Positions 1-8,537 of a stretch of 64,000 nucleotides of DNA are shown here, one piece after another; position 1 is the stretch's first letter, and the number at the start of each line of letters is the position of its first letter. Source of the DNA: Bacillota bacterium (GTDB taxonomy: Bacteria; Bacillota; Clostridia; Christensenellales; Aristaeellaceae). The notes beneath the pieces are model-generated. The model was not told where the DNA came from. It worked only from the letters and a program-made list of their open reading frames with translations, and did no database searches. The position numbers and the translations under genes were made by a program. The stretch lies in NCBI GenBank assembly GCA_030057655.1, contig JASGUQ010000041.1:119539-183538 (forward strand), read 5' to 3'.

Positions 1-711
1 GATGACCTCTTGTATGTGGGGCGCGCCACCAAACGCCGCCTGGCCTCCCTGGGCCTTTATACGATCGGCGATCTGGCAAAGGCGGAGGACGCCCTGATCC
101 GCGGGATTTTAGGAAAGAATGGGGCGATGCTGCAGGCCTTCGCGCGGGGGCAGGACGACAGCCCGGTTTTGTGCGCGGAGGAGGCGGATGTGATCAAATC
201 CATCGGCAACTCCACCACCACCCCGCACGACCTGCGCGATGAGGAGGCTGCCAAGGCGGTCATTTACCTGTTAAGCGACAGCGTGGCCGCAAGGCTCCGC
301 GCGCACCATCTGGCCTGCCGCACGGTGTCCCTGTGGATGCGCGACAGCGAGCTTGTCAGCATTTCAAGACAGTCCCGCCTGCCCCGGGTATGCGACACCG
401 GGGCTGACATCGCCAGAACCGCCCTGCACCTCTTAAAAACACATTATTCCTGGGAAAGGCCGCTGCGCTCCCTGGGCGTTTGCGGGAGCGAGCTTGAAAG
501 CACGGAAGACCGGGTGCAGCTGCCCCTGTGGACGCCGCCCAAAACCCGGCAGGAGCGCAGGCTGGAAGACGCGCTGGACGGCATCCGCTCCCGCTGGGGG
601 CACAATGCTGTCAGGCGCGGGCTGATGCTCCTGGATGAGAGTACAAGGGACTTAAACCCGGTGGATGACCACGAGCTGCAGCCCCTTGGCGCGATGCGGG
701 GGAGGGGGTAA
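1..711 (+). CDS. Y-family DNA polymerase (UmuC/DinB-like), C-terminal part, cut by window start
   Basis: Translesion polymerase that copies past damaged bases. The reading frame is open from base 1, so palm and fingers lie before the window. What remains is the end of the thumb (a helix-hairpin-helix-like stretch, YVGRATKRRLASLGLYTIGD) and the little-finger domain. Near the end, QLPLW resembles the beta-clamp-binding pentapeptide QL(S/D)LF, as expected for a clamp-tethered Y polymerase. The stop at 711 is followed 6 bases later by a small gene and then a SRAP gene, so the three probably form one SOS-type transcript. Seen: the frame and the motif. Inferred: UvrX/DinB-type rather than any exact paralogue. 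Confidence 0.85.
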   Translation, partial: DDLLYVGRATKRRLASLGLYTIGDLAKAEDALIRGILGKNGAMLQAFARGQDDSPVLCAEEADVIKSIGNSTTTPHDLRDEEAAKAVIYLLSDSVAARLRAHHLACRTVSLWMRDSELVSISRQSRLPRVCDTGADIARTALHLLKTHYSWERPLRSLGVCGSELESTEDRVQLPLWTPPKTRQERRLEDALDGIRSRWGHNAVRRGLMLLDESTRDLNPVDDHELQPLGAMRGRG

Positions 712-717
712 AATACG

Positions 718-990
718 GTGAGCAACAGGATCTATGTAAAGGTGCGCGCCAGAACCGATGAGGAGGGGAGGATCACCCCGCTGTCCTTCACCATAGACGG
801 GCAGACGCTGCCCGTCAGCCGGGTGCTGGAACGCCGCGAGGCGCGGGAGACCCGCGCGGGCGGGCAGGGCATCCGCTACCTGGTGCGCACGGGCAATCAG
901 CAGACCTATCTGTATTTGGCCGAAGACCGACGGTGGTATGTGGAGGAAAATGAGCATGTGCGGGAAATACCATATCTCAACGGAAGATGA
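718..990 (+). CDS. small Y-polymerase-associated protein (DUF6504-like)
   Basis: A 90-residue soluble protein with a GTG start, 6 bases after the polymerase stop. It has mixed beta character, many Arg residues, and no signal peptide or membrane segment. Small proteins of this size commonly follow Y-family polymerases in Bacillota (DUF6504-like), and I assign it to that group from size and position rather than from a decisive motif. Its 3' end overlaps the start of the SRAP gene by 35 bases in another frame, which implies translational coupling. Function unknown; a role with the polymerase is inferred from linkage only. Confidence 0.6.
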   Translation: MSNRIYVKVRARTDEEGRITPLSFTIDGQTLPVSRVLERREARETRAGGQGIRYLVRTGNQQTYLYLAEDRRWYVEENEHVREIPYLNGR

Positions 991-1525
991 GAATCTCATC
1001 TTCAGGGAAGCCATCCGGCAAATGATGCTGGAACACCCGGGGATTGCCATCAAAACGGGCGATGTCCTGCCCAGCCAGGCGGCGCCCGTGTATCACAAAA
1101 CAGGCCTGTCCCCGATGCGCTTTGGCCACAAGGCGAATTTCGCGAAAAGCCTGATCATCAACGCCAGGAGCGAAACAGCGCATGAAAGCCCCCTGTTCGC
1201 CCCTGCGCTGCGCACCTTCCGCGTGCTGGTGCCGGCGACCGCGTTTTATGAATGGTCTCCGCAGAAAAAGCCCCACCTGTTTGGCAGGGCGGACAAAAAA
1301 ACCTTGTACATGGCGGGGCTGGCCTTCCCGGGACAGGATATTGCGGACTTTGTCATTTTAACCCGGGACGCCGCCGGGAAGCCGGCGCAGGTGCATCCCC
1401 GCATGCCGGTGATTTTCCCCAGCCTGGAACTGCAGAAGGCTTGGCTGGAGCAGGACAGCCTTGCGATTGATCTGCTAAGGCTGCCGGATGAAGGGGAGTA
1501 TGCGGAAATGAAAGCAACAGGATGA
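956..1525 (+). CDS. yedK: SRAP-family abasic-site crosslinking protein (YedK/HMCES)
   Basis: 189 residues. The SRAP family forms a thiazolidine crosslink between Cys2 and abasic sites in single-stranded DNA, shielding them from error-prone repair. I chose the ATG at 956 because it places Cys at position 2 (MCGKY), which is required after Met removal; longer in-frame starts at 938 and 950 would bury it. The other signature residues are present: Asn69 in NARSE, Glu99 in FYEW and His147 in HPRMPV. Length fits the family. The gene starts inside the preceding small gene and follows a Y-family polymerase, so damage-induced co-expression is likely. Whether the SOS regulator controls it cannot be seen because the promoter lies upstream of the window. 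Confidence 0.93.
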   Translation: MCGKYHISTEDENLIFREAIRQMMLEHPGIAIKTGDVLPSQAAPVYHKTGLSPMRFGHKANFAKSLIINARSETAHESPLFAPALRTFRVLVPATAFYEWSPQKKPHLFGRADKKTLYMAGLAFPGQDIADFVILTRDAAGKPAQVHPRMPVIFPSLELQKAWLEQDSLAIDLLRLPDEGEYAEMKATG

Positions 1526-1648
1526 AACAATATATTTGAAATCAAATCATAATTTTCAGCAAATACCTTGGTTAGCATGGCTGATTTTTCCATTTGTTTT
1601 ATCAACCATAGAAGGTAATATGTATTTTAGAATGGACAGGAGCAGAAA

Positions 1649-1705
1649 ATGAGTATATTGTTGTCTTGTACAGAATTTTTAAATTATGAGGTGTCTTATG
1701 ATTAA
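1649..1705 (+). CDS. possible 18-codon leader peptide overlapping the next gene
   Basis: A short frame (MSILLSCTEFLNYEVSYD) starts with ATG and has a good AGGAG six bases upstream. Its TAA lies just inside the next coding region, whose ATG at 1698 falls within codon 17, so the two overlap by 8 bases. This arrangement is typical of translational coupling or a leader peptide. No amino-acid run that would suggest attenuation is visible. It may also be chance in AT-rich DNA. Confidence 0.3.
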   Translation: MSILLSCTEFLNYEVSYD

Positions 1706-3515
1706 AAAGCAAACAAATGTTAAAGCTAAATACATGGCTCTGTTTTTAGCATTCATTATTCTTTTGGGGCTTGCGGGATTTACCAAGGCAGAAGAGCCAA
1801 TTAGTGGTAGCAATGTGAATTTACTGACAGATGTTCAGCGTAATTCTATTTCGATGTTAAACTATTTAACAGCCTTAACCCAGGAAATCAATTCATCAAA
1901 AAACAGCCGCCTATATTTGGAAGAAGCCTATTCAGAATTAATTAACAATATTTCCCCAAACGCAGTTGATTCCCGAACCCTTGAACAACTTATAAATTTG
2001 CTTGATATTCTTGAGGGTTATCGTATGATTTCTGTAAAAAGAGATCGTATAAAATATTTTCATGAGCAAGAAAGTGCTCAAACTATCAGGTCAGTTATTC
2101 CTAACCCTCTTAATATTTTGAGTATTATAGAATCACAATCCCTTGCAGACATCGCATTATCAGTTGTTAATGCAACTATCGATTCCGCTATTAGTTATTA
2201 TACAAAGATTAATGAGAAAAATGTGGAACATATCATGCAAGGTTGGGAATTGGATGATGAAGCCTCCGAACTTCTGCACAACAGCCGGAAAACTGCCTTT
2301 AATTACATGATAAGCATGGTCAATGAGCAGGACCTTCCCGGTGAACTGGCATTAAATGAAGCAAATATAGATAGTTTCATAGCCAACAAGAAAAACAAAA
2401 ACATTATCCAAAGGATTCAATTTTTGGAGTCAAATCAAAAAACGTACAATGCTTTTGGAGATTATTGGTTAGTTTTAATAGAAAGTTATTATTCACAAGG
2501 TAACTATGAGAAATGCTTGGACGCAGCAAAAGCGTATGAGTCTCTTGATGTGCGGATTTTTAGAAAAGACTATAATTATGCGCGGGTATTACCTTTGGTT
2601 GTTTCTGCTGCTAATAAAATTTTAGAGGAAAATGAATATGTAAATCGTGCACAAGAATATTGCAATTATATTTATAACAATACTGACATTGATGACTGGT
2701 CACTCAGGTATTTTATCGCCCATACTTATATTGATTTATTTCACAAAACCCAAGACTCAAACTTTCTTCAAAGAGCATATAATCTTGTGCTGGACAATGT
2801 AAATTATTTAGTTAACAGGCAGAAGGAATTAAATACAGAATACCTTGCAGATGTTCTGTTGGTAAAAGTTCCAAAAGACGCATCAAAAGATAACAAGCAA
2901 GAAATTGATAAGTATAATGAGTTTTTAAAGGAAGAAAGAAAGAGCGAAACACCACCGATTTATGAACCCTTGCTATTAAATTGTGATCTCCTCTTTATGC
3001 TGGCCAGTGACTTAGATGTTGGAGATAAAGAAAAAGCAAAAGTTGATGGAATCTTGCATGGAAATGGTGAAGAGCTTTTTTTAATCCCTGCTGTTGATGA
3101 TAGATATTGGTTTGTTCATCCTGTTGAGACGGAAGAACCACGAGATGTCGAAGTGGAATTTAGAGGTGACGAACTCTCCATACCCACAGAGTATGCTTCA
3201 ACGGAATCAGTCATCAAAGTGACTGTCAGCAATACAGAATCAGACGTCCCATCAGTATATGAGGACTGGATACTACAGCGTGTTGACAGAAAGATAAAGG
3301 GGGACATTTCCACCTTTACCACCACTTATCAAAGTCCATCAGCAAAAAATCATGAGTTTGCTGATGGAACAACTGTTGAAGTTGAAATAATGCCAAAGGA
3401 TGGGATTTCTACAAATTCTTACAAGTTTAGCTTTGTTGCAGAAAGAAAAAAGACAGATTGGTGGGAGGTTGTTAAAGTTTGGAAAAAGGATTTAGTTTTT
3501 AACAGAGTTCAATAG
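1698..3515 (+). CDS. exported protein of unknown function, AT-rich
   Basis: 605 residues. An N-terminal Lys-rich stretch and one hydrophobic segment (about residues 11-30) ending in FTKAEE look like a signal peptide or membrane anchor. The rest is largely helical, rich in Asn, Tyr and Ile, with TPR-like helical pairs in the middle (around YYSQGNYEKCLDAAKAYESL), and a C-terminal 150 residues that look beta-rich. No family recognised. Start 1698 is preferred to 1686 because GAGGTG sits five bases before it. Codon use and base composition are clearly more AT-rich than both neighbours, suggesting acquisition by transfer. It could be a cell-surface assembly or stress protein, but nothing proves it. 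Confidence 0.7.
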   Translation: MIKKQTNVKAKYMALFLAFIILLGLAGFTKAEEPISGSNVNLLTDVQRNSISMLNYLTALTQEINSSKNSRLYLEEAYSELINNISPNAVDSRTLEQLINLLDILEGYRMISVKRDRIKYFHEQESAQTIRSVIPNPLNILSIIESQSLADIALSVVNATIDSAISYYTKINEKNVEHIMQGWELDDEASELLHNSRKTAFNYMISMVNEQDLPGELALNEANIDSFIANKKNKNIIQRIQFLESNQKTYNAFGDYWLVLIESYYSQGNYEKCLDAAKAYESLDVRIFRKDYNYARVLPLVVSAANKILEENEYVNRAQEYCNYIYNNTDIDDWSLRYFIAHTYIDLFHKTQDSNFLQRAYNLVLDNVNYLVNRQKELNTEYLADVLLVKVPKDASKDNKQEIDKYNEFLKEERKSETPPIYEPLLLNCDLLFMLASDLDVGDKEKAKVDGILHGNGEELFLIPAVDDRYWFVHPVETEEPRDVEVEFRGDELSIPTEYASTESVIKVTVSNTESDVPSVYEDWILQRVDRKIKGDISTFTTTYQSPSAKNHEFADGTTVEVEIMPKDGISTNSYKFSFVAERKKTDWWEVVKVWKKDLVFNRVQ

Positions 3516-3715
3516 ACACGCTAACAATAAGTCCGCTTCAGAATTATAAGAGGACATGTAAGATACAGTGGAGAACTAACACTTTTTTGCCAGAAGCCCT
3601 GATAGGCTTCACAGGTATGGTGACGACATTATGTGATGCTTGTTTCTGCCTGCATTTCTGACCGTACAACAAGTAACAGCATCTTCAGCCAGTGTCTTAA
3701 TGTCTGCCTGCCCGC

Positions 3716-4426
3716 TCAGTCAGCGGCATAGGGCAGGATCATGTGAATGCGATCCCCGATGATGACAAAGCGGTATAGGCGCTTTCCGCCGATGTCAGCG
3801 GAAAACTTAAAGAAATTAAAGTTGCTGTCTTCCCGAACGGGTTTCAGCATGGTGCCGCTGTAGCAGATGCAGTTGGGGGTGGTCTTGTAGGTGTCCAGGC
3901 TCTTGTCCTTGTTGGAGAACTTGCTGATGGCTGTGCCTTCGACAAAGGACACGGTCACCAGATCCAGTTTCAGCGTCCATACATCGCCCGCGGGATTGGG
4001 CTTGGCTTCCTTGATGTAGCCGGCGGAGACGCGGTCATTGCCGGGCCTTCGCTGGATAAAAACGGTGTATGTGGTGGACTCCATCCCGGACACCACACGG
4101 ATATAAACGGTCTGCGGCTCGTTGTTTAACCGGATGATTTGGGATGGCTGGCCTGTGGCAACCGGCTGGTCATTCACATAGATGGCAGCCAGGGGATCCA
4201 CCGGTACGCAGGTAAAGGTGATGCGGCTGACCCAGCTGGCGACGGTCAGCAGGTAGGTGTGCTGGTAAGGGTTGAAGGCTCCCGGCAGCATGATGCCGGT
4301 GTTGGGTGCGTTGTGCTCCAGGCTGGCCAGATAGCTGGCCGGGAGTATCCCGGAGCCTGCCACCGCCGGCAGGAATTGCGCAGTGATGAGCAGCAGGATG
4401 AGTAGAAACAGAATGCTCTTTTTCAT
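3716..4426 (-). CDS. secreted cadherin-like beta-sandwich protein
   Basis: 236 residues starting MKKSIL, with AAAGGAGG nine bases upstream; longer frames lack this site. A signal peptide ends near AVAGS. Residues about 25-125 match the bacterial cadherin-like beta-sandwich pattern, in which a Tyr-rich strand (HTYLLTV), a Val-rich middle and the closing TYTVFIQR strand are diagnostic. The C-terminal half is another beta-rich segment without a known name. Such domains sit in surface or secreted proteins and mediate carbohydrate or protein contacts. It lies alone, with a partial copy of a dispersed repeat immediately upstream. Role unknown. Confidence 0.7.
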   Translation of the reverse strand: MKKSILFLLILLLITAQFLPAVAGSGILPASYLASLEHNAPNTGIMLPGAFNPYQHTYLLTVASWVSRITFTCVPVDPLAAIYVNDQPVATGQPSQIIRLNNEPQTVYIRVVSGMESTTYTVFIQRRPGNDRVSAGYIKEAKPNPAGDVWTLKLDLVTVSFVEGTAISKFSNKDKSLDTYKTTPNCICYSGTMLKPVREDSNFNFFKFSADIGGKRLYRFVIIGDRIHMILPYAAD

Positions 4427-4452
4427 AAGTGATCCTCCTTTTGCCTGTTGTG

Positions 4453-4580
4453 ATACTGAACTCAATCATAAACGCTTTGATGGGCCGGATCTTATGCCGC
4501 CCTGCTGTGTCAGTCAACCTCAACGTAGCTCAGGCTACGCCTTCGGCTTCCTTCCTTGCATGACGTCATAACCTCTCGCC
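4453..4580. repeat. partial copy (C) of the ATACTGAAC palindromic repeat
   Basis: The first ~50 bases match the termini of the two full 161-bp copies at 44612-44772 and 58537-58697 almost base for base, beginning with ATACTGAACTCAATCATAAA. After that the match becomes patchy, although a short hairpin around CGTAGCTCAGGCTACG occupies the same place as the central hairpin of the full copies. No matching right terminus GTTCAGTAT is present. It is best read as a decayed or recombined copy. The right boundary is approximate. Confidence 0.6.
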
Positions 4581-4713
4581 GCTTTGGATGCAATAACACT
4601 TTATATCAGTATAAAATCAGTTGCGGAAACTCAGGTCAGTTGGTTCACTTTGTTCTTTATGTGTATTGTACAATTGAAATAAAAGACCGTCAAGAAAATA
4701 GATCAGCTGGAAA

Positions 4714-4756
4714 CAAAAAGCCCTGAACAGGCGGGAATGGCCTCGTTCAGGGTTGA
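4714..4756 (-). terminator. rho-independent terminator after the sialidase-like gene
   Basis: Read on the minus strand, AACCCTGAAC pairs with GTTCAGGGCT around a 16-base loop and is followed by TTTTTG. It lies 24 bases past the stop of the sialidase-like gene and closes the 9491-to-4780 operon. Confidence 0.8.
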
Positions 4757-4779
4757 AAAAGATAAGACAGGTGCGTAAT

Positions 4780-5859
4780 TTACAGCTTCACCTTGCTGAT
4801 GGTGGTCTCCGCCAGGCAGCTTAATTGCTCAGGGGAGCCGGAGCAGTAGCTGACCAGCATGCAGCCATCCTTTGTAAAGAAGACAGCCGGATAGCAGTAG
4901 CCGCGCACCGGGTCATCCGCGATGATTTGTTCCTCACCCCAGGTTTTTCCGTTGTCCTCGCTGATGCTGAACACGATCGGGGTGCGCCCGCCGCTGGTTT
5001 TGGGGGCGTTGCGGCCCAGGTATTCCGGAATGGGGTTGAAAACAGCATACAGCCAGCCGTTGTCCGGCCTGCGGACCACCAGCATGGGCGAGCAGGGGGA
5101 GGTGAAGCGCGAGGGCTGGGGCTGGGTCCAGGTATCGCCCTGGTCAAAGGAGAAGCTTTCATACTGGAACATCATGTCTGTGCGCATGTATGCCCAGAGC
5201 AGATTTTCATTCAGCTCAATCACGCCCGGTTCCTGCAGGCCGGATTGGCTGCGGGAAAGGGGGATTGCCAGGGTGTGGCTGCTTTCGGTAAACGTTAATC
5301 CGTCATCGTCAGAATAAAGGAAAAAGGTGACCGCCCGGTAATCATAGTAGCGCTTATTTTCACCATCCAGGCGCAGTATCCTGTGAATGGCCAGGGGAAT
5401 AATAATGCGCCCGCTGGAGAGCCGCCTGACCCGGTCGTTGTTGACCACATAGATCCCGTCTCCGCGGTGGCGGCTGCATTGCCGGTGTTCATAAAAGGTT
5501 TCGCCTTCGTCCCGGCTGCGGGACAGCCACAGCTGATAGGTCCAGGTGTTGGCTTTGACCAGATAAAACAGCCCCAAATCCCCGTTTTCCATGCGGAGCA
5601 GGGTGCAGCTCATCACGTTTTCAGTGTTAAACTGCTTGGCCGCGATATAGACCCGGGGTTCGCTCCAGGTTTCGCCTTCATCATAGCTGGTTATTCCTAC
5701 AATGTCTGAAGGAGCGTCATCCAGCCAGTCGCTGTGAAACCGGCTGTATACAAACAGAATGCCGCCATCTTTCAGCCGTAAGAAAGCGCCTTCGCTGTGG
5801 CGGGGATAATCGCCCTCCGGCTTGAGCACCAAAACAGTGCGTCTGTCGCTTTGAAGCAA
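4780..5859 (-). CDS. BNR-repeat sialidase-like protein, cytoplasmic
   Basis: 359 residues, TTG start with AGGAGG eight bases upstream. The protein is a six-bladed beta-propeller candidate: five Asp boxes (S-x-D-x-G-x-T-W/F) are visible as SYDEGETW, SRDEGETF, SDDDGLTF, SFDQGDTW and SEDNGKTW. This is the fold of exo-alpha-sialidases (GH33) and related BNR hydrolases. There is no signal peptide, so it would act on an imported sugar. The classical FRIP motif before the first Asp box is not present in standard form, so the substrate may not be sialic acid. It is the last gene of an operon with a LplB/LplC/LipO-type importer, which fits hydrolysis of an imported oligosaccharide. Confidence 0.8.
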   Translation of the reverse strand: MLQSDRRTVLVLKPEGDYPRHSEGAFLRLKDGGILFVYSRFHSDWLDDAPSDIVGITSYDEGETWSEPRVYIAAKQFNTENVMSCTLLRMENGDLGLFYLVKANTWTYQLWLSRSRDEGETFYEHRQCSRHRGDGIYVVNNDRVRRLSSGRIIIPLAIHRILRLDGENKRYYDYRAVTFFLYSDDDGLTFTESSHTLAIPLSRSQSGLQEPGVIELNENLLWAYMRTDMMFQYESFSFDQGDTWTQPQPSRFTSPCSPMLVVRRPDNGWLYAVFNPIPEYLGRNAPKTSGGRTPIVFSISEDNGKTWGEEQIIADDPVRGYCYPAVFFTKDGCMLVSYCSGSPEQLSCLAETTISKVKL

Positions 5860-5879
5860 GATAAATACCTCCTAAAACA

Positions 5880-5910
5880 GATGGCGGGGGAGGTTTGCTC
5901 CCCGGCCATC
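5880..5910 (-). promoter_or_regulatory. intercistronic hairpin between binding protein and sialidase-like gene
   Basis: GATGGC(C)GGGGAG pairs with CTCCCCCGCCATC around a short A/C-rich loop on the minus-strand transcript. A short U-containing stretch follows before the next ribosome site. It could protect the 3' end of the upstream binding-protein message or partly terminate transcription. Confidence 0.6.
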
Positions 5911-5942
5911 AAATTAAACTAACTGTGTCCGTTTACGATGGT

Positions 5943-7532
5943 TTACTTGTCATATTTGGCCAGCAATTCGAATACTGTGGGCGCCTTTTCGATCTCTTCC
6001 AGGTAACGGCCGTATTCCACAGCCTCGAGGTCTTTAAGGTAGTCGTCCCAGTCGCCTTCCAGGTTCTTCGCGCCTGTAATCACTTCCATAAAGTAGGCTT
6101 TGTACACAGACTCCCAGTCCTTGCGGTATTCGTTGGAGATTTCTTTGGCTTTGGTGCTGGAGCTGATGTCGTTCTTGTAGGGGTAGATCAGATCCTGGTT
6201 CCAGATACCGCCTTCGCTTTCAACGTAGTATCTTACGCCTTTTTCAAACAGGGGCTCGTAGGTGATCCACTCGGCTGCCAGACCATCCTGGATGTTCAGG
6301 CAGAACACCTGGGTGCCTTTTTCGCCGGGCTGGATGGAGCCCAATTTGACAGGCTTGTCATCTTCCCATTTCCAGTCCACATTTTCTTCGCCATACCACA
6401 GCTGCGCCTGGATCTGTTTGTCAGAGAAGTTGCAGAAGTTGAAGAACTTCAGAATATCCACCAATTTTTCGTCAGACACATCGTAGTTGACAAAGAAGCT
6501 TTGGGAGGTCGCCGGGGTCAGCATCCTGGCGCGGTAGGTATGGCCGTCATCATCGGTGATGCCGGGCAGCATCAGGAGCTTGGCTTCCGGGTTGGCTGCG
6601 AACAGGGAGAGCGGAGGCCGTGTGGCCGCCCAGGAGTTCAGCCAAATGGGGGAAACAGCGGCGCCGCCCAGGACGCCGGAACGCCCGGAGTTGATCAGCT
6701 CCCAGTCACCGCCCCAGGCGATGGTGAAGATCTCCGGATAAATCAGGCCGTCATTATAGGCGTTCTGAATATACCTGAGCATGTTCTTGGTCCTGGGATG
6801 GGTGAACCACTCAGTGGCCTTGCCGTCCGCTTCATTGATGCCGTCTATAACAGCCTGGGAGGGCATCATCCACTCATGCCAGTCTTTCAAAATGCCGAAG
6901 GTATCCTTCTGGCCGTTGCCATCGGGGTCGTCGTTGACAAAGGCGCGCAGCACCTTGTCAAAGGTTTCAAGGCTGATTCCCTTGTTGGAGATGTACAGCT
7001 GATCGGACAACTGCTCAACCTGGATATCGCCCAGGTCCAGGCCCAGCTTATCAACCCAGTCATAGCGAAGGAAGATGCATTTCATGTAGATGTTGGCATC
7101 CAGAACCTTCATGCCCGGGAGGAAACGGAACTGGGTGGGATCCTCAGGATCCAGGGCCATGTCGTACACCAGGGGATAGCGGTCCACCAATTCCATGTAG
7201 GCAGGCACATGCTCACGCACCATGTCCACGGGGATGCGGCGGATCATTTCCTGATCCTCCATGAACTCGAAGGACTGGCCAAACCAGCCGCAATCGGGCA
7301 TATCAGTGGCGATCATCAACTGGGTAGCCTGCGCGTTGGTGGCGTCCACCTTGCGCACCTCGATGTTGTAGCCGGTGCCTTCTTCAACGAGTTTCTCAGC
7401 AAAGCTGTCCGGATCCAGGTTGGCTGTCCAGGGAGCAAAGTAAGAGATGGTCGTTTGGGCTTGCCCAAGGGCAGGCATGAGCGCAAGCAGCATTACCAGC
7501 GCCATGAGCAGGGGAAAAACACGTTTTTTCAC
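5943..7532 (-). CDS. carbohydrate ABC importer, extracellular binding protein (LipO/LplA type)
   Basis: 529 residues with a signal peptide (MKKRVFPLLMALVMLL, cleavage near GQAQ); no lipobox Cys is evident. Length and the sequence DPDGNGQKDTFG, an EF-hand-like Ca2+ loop typical of the long LipO/YtcQ-type family, separate it from the shorter MalE-like proteins. Numerous Trp and Tyr residues would line a sugar cleft. It captures an oligosaccharide outside the cell and delivers it to the two permeases encoded just upstream in the same operon. A hairpin follows the stop codon. Ligand unknown; the downstream sialidase-like gene suggests a host-glycan or plant-polysaccharide fragment. Confidence 0.88.
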   Translation of the reverse strand: MKKRVFPLLMALVMLLALMPALGQAQTTISYFAPWTANLDPDSFAEKLVEEGTGYNIEVRKVDATNAQATQLMIATDMPDCGWFGQSFEFMEDQEMIRRIPVDMVREHVPAYMELVDRYPLVYDMALDPEDPTQFRFLPGMKVLDANIYMKCIFLRYDWVDKLGLDLGDIQVEQLSDQLYISNKGISLETFDKVLRAFVNDDPDGNGQKDTFGILKDWHEWMMPSQAVIDGINEADGKATEWFTHPRTKNMLRYIQNAYNDGLIYPEIFTIAWGGDWELINSGRSGVLGGAAVSPIWLNSWAATRPPLSLFAANPEAKLLMLPGITDDDGHTYRARMLTPATSQSFFVNYDVSDEKLVDILKFFNFCNFSDKQIQAQLWYGEENVDWKWEDDKPVKLGSIQPGEKGTQVFCLNIQDGLAAEWITYEPLFEKGVRYYVESEGGIWNQDLIYPYKNDISSSTKAKEISNEYRKDWESVYKAYFMEVITGAKNLEGDWDDYLKDLEAVEYGRYLEEIEKAPTVFELLAKYDK

Positions 7533-7597
7533 AATAATTCCTCCTTTGATAATAAAATACAGGATATTTCCAGCCCCAACAGGGGAATGGTTTCAAA

Positions 7598-8521
7598 TCA
7601 TCCTTTGACAGCGCCCACCATGATGCCTTGCACAAAATAGCGCTGCAGGAAGGGGTACACGATCACCACCGGCACCATGATGATCACCGTGGTGGCCGCA
7701 ATGATGGTCTGGGGGGTGGGGAGGCCAGTGGCCATCTGGTCGGTGATGGACATCATGGCTGCCTGATCCTGAAGCGCCTGGGCGCTGTCAGACATGCGCC
7801 GCAGGAGGTATTGCAGGGTGATCAGGCTTTCAGGCTTGGCGTAGATCATGTTGTCAAACCAGCTGTTCCAGTGGGCAACGATCTGCCACAGGCCCACAGT
7901 CGCCAGAACAGGCTTGGACAAGGGAAGCAGGATCTTGTACATGAACTGCAGCATGCTGCACCCGTCAATGGTGGCCGACTCCTCCATGGATTTGTCGATG
8001 GAGTTAAAGTAGTTGCGGATGACGATGGTGTTGTACATGCTGAACCCGGTGGGCAGGATGTACACCCAGAAAGTGTCCAGCAGACCCAATGAGCGGATGT
8101 TCAGGTAGGCGGGGATCATGCCGCCGGAGAAGTACATGGTGATCAGAAAGATGATGGTAAAGAATTTGATAAAGGGCATATCCTTGCGGGTGAGCGAGAA
8201 AGCTGCCAGGGAACAAATCGTAAGGTGATACAGCGTTCCCAAAATTGTTCTCGAAATGGAATTGAGGAAAGCCCGGCCCAGAAGCGGATCCTGGAAGCAA
8301 TACTTGTATGCGTCCGTGATCCACACGGTAGGCCACATGTTGGTGCGCAGCACCGAAATATCCTGGGGCCTTGAGAAAGAAATGACAATCAAGTCCCAGA
8401 TGGGGAAGAAAATGGTAAAGCAGAAAAACAGAATAAACAGGTAGTTGAACACATTGAAGATTTTCCCGCCCAGGGATTGCTGGATGTGGCTTTTGTTTTC
8501 TTTAATCGCTTTGGTGGTCAT
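7598..8521 (-). CDS. carbohydrate ABC transporter permease (LplC/YtcP type)
   Basis: 307 residues with six predicted membrane segments. The cytoplasmic EAA loop that contacts the ATPase is visible (EESATIDGCSMLQFMYKILLP). The C-terminus VGAVKG is the standard ending of MalG-type permeases. An unusually long N-terminal cytoplasmic stretch precedes the first membrane helix. It pairs with the product of the upstream gene to form the membrane channel. Sixteen bases separate the two genes. No ATPase gene is present nearby. Confidence 0.92.
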   Translation of the reverse strand: MTTKAIKENKSHIQQSLGGKIFNVFNYLFILFFCFTIFFPIWDLIVISFSRPQDISVLRTNMWPTVWITDAYKYCFQDPLLGRAFLNSISRTILGTLYHLTICSLAAFSLTRKDMPFIKFFTIIFLITMYFSGGMIPAYLNIRSLGLLDTFWVYILPTGFSMYNTIVIRNYFNSIDKSMEESATIDGCSMLQFMYKILLPLSKPVLATVGLWQIVAHWNSWFDNMIYAKPESLITLQYLLRRMSDSAQALQDQAAMMSITDQMATGLPTPQTIIAATTVIIMVPVVIVYPFLQRYFVQGIMVGAVKG

Positions 8522-8537
8522 ACGCTTGCCTCCTTTC

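Noticed and set aside
938..955. earlier start for the SRAP gene
   Set aside because: It would displace the catalytic Cys from position 2.
5895..7640. 581-residue open frame on the plus strand
   Set aside because: It is antisense to the binding-protein gene 5943-7532, has no ribosome site or domain, and its His/Val/Gly-rich composition is the usual reverse reading of a GC-rich gene.
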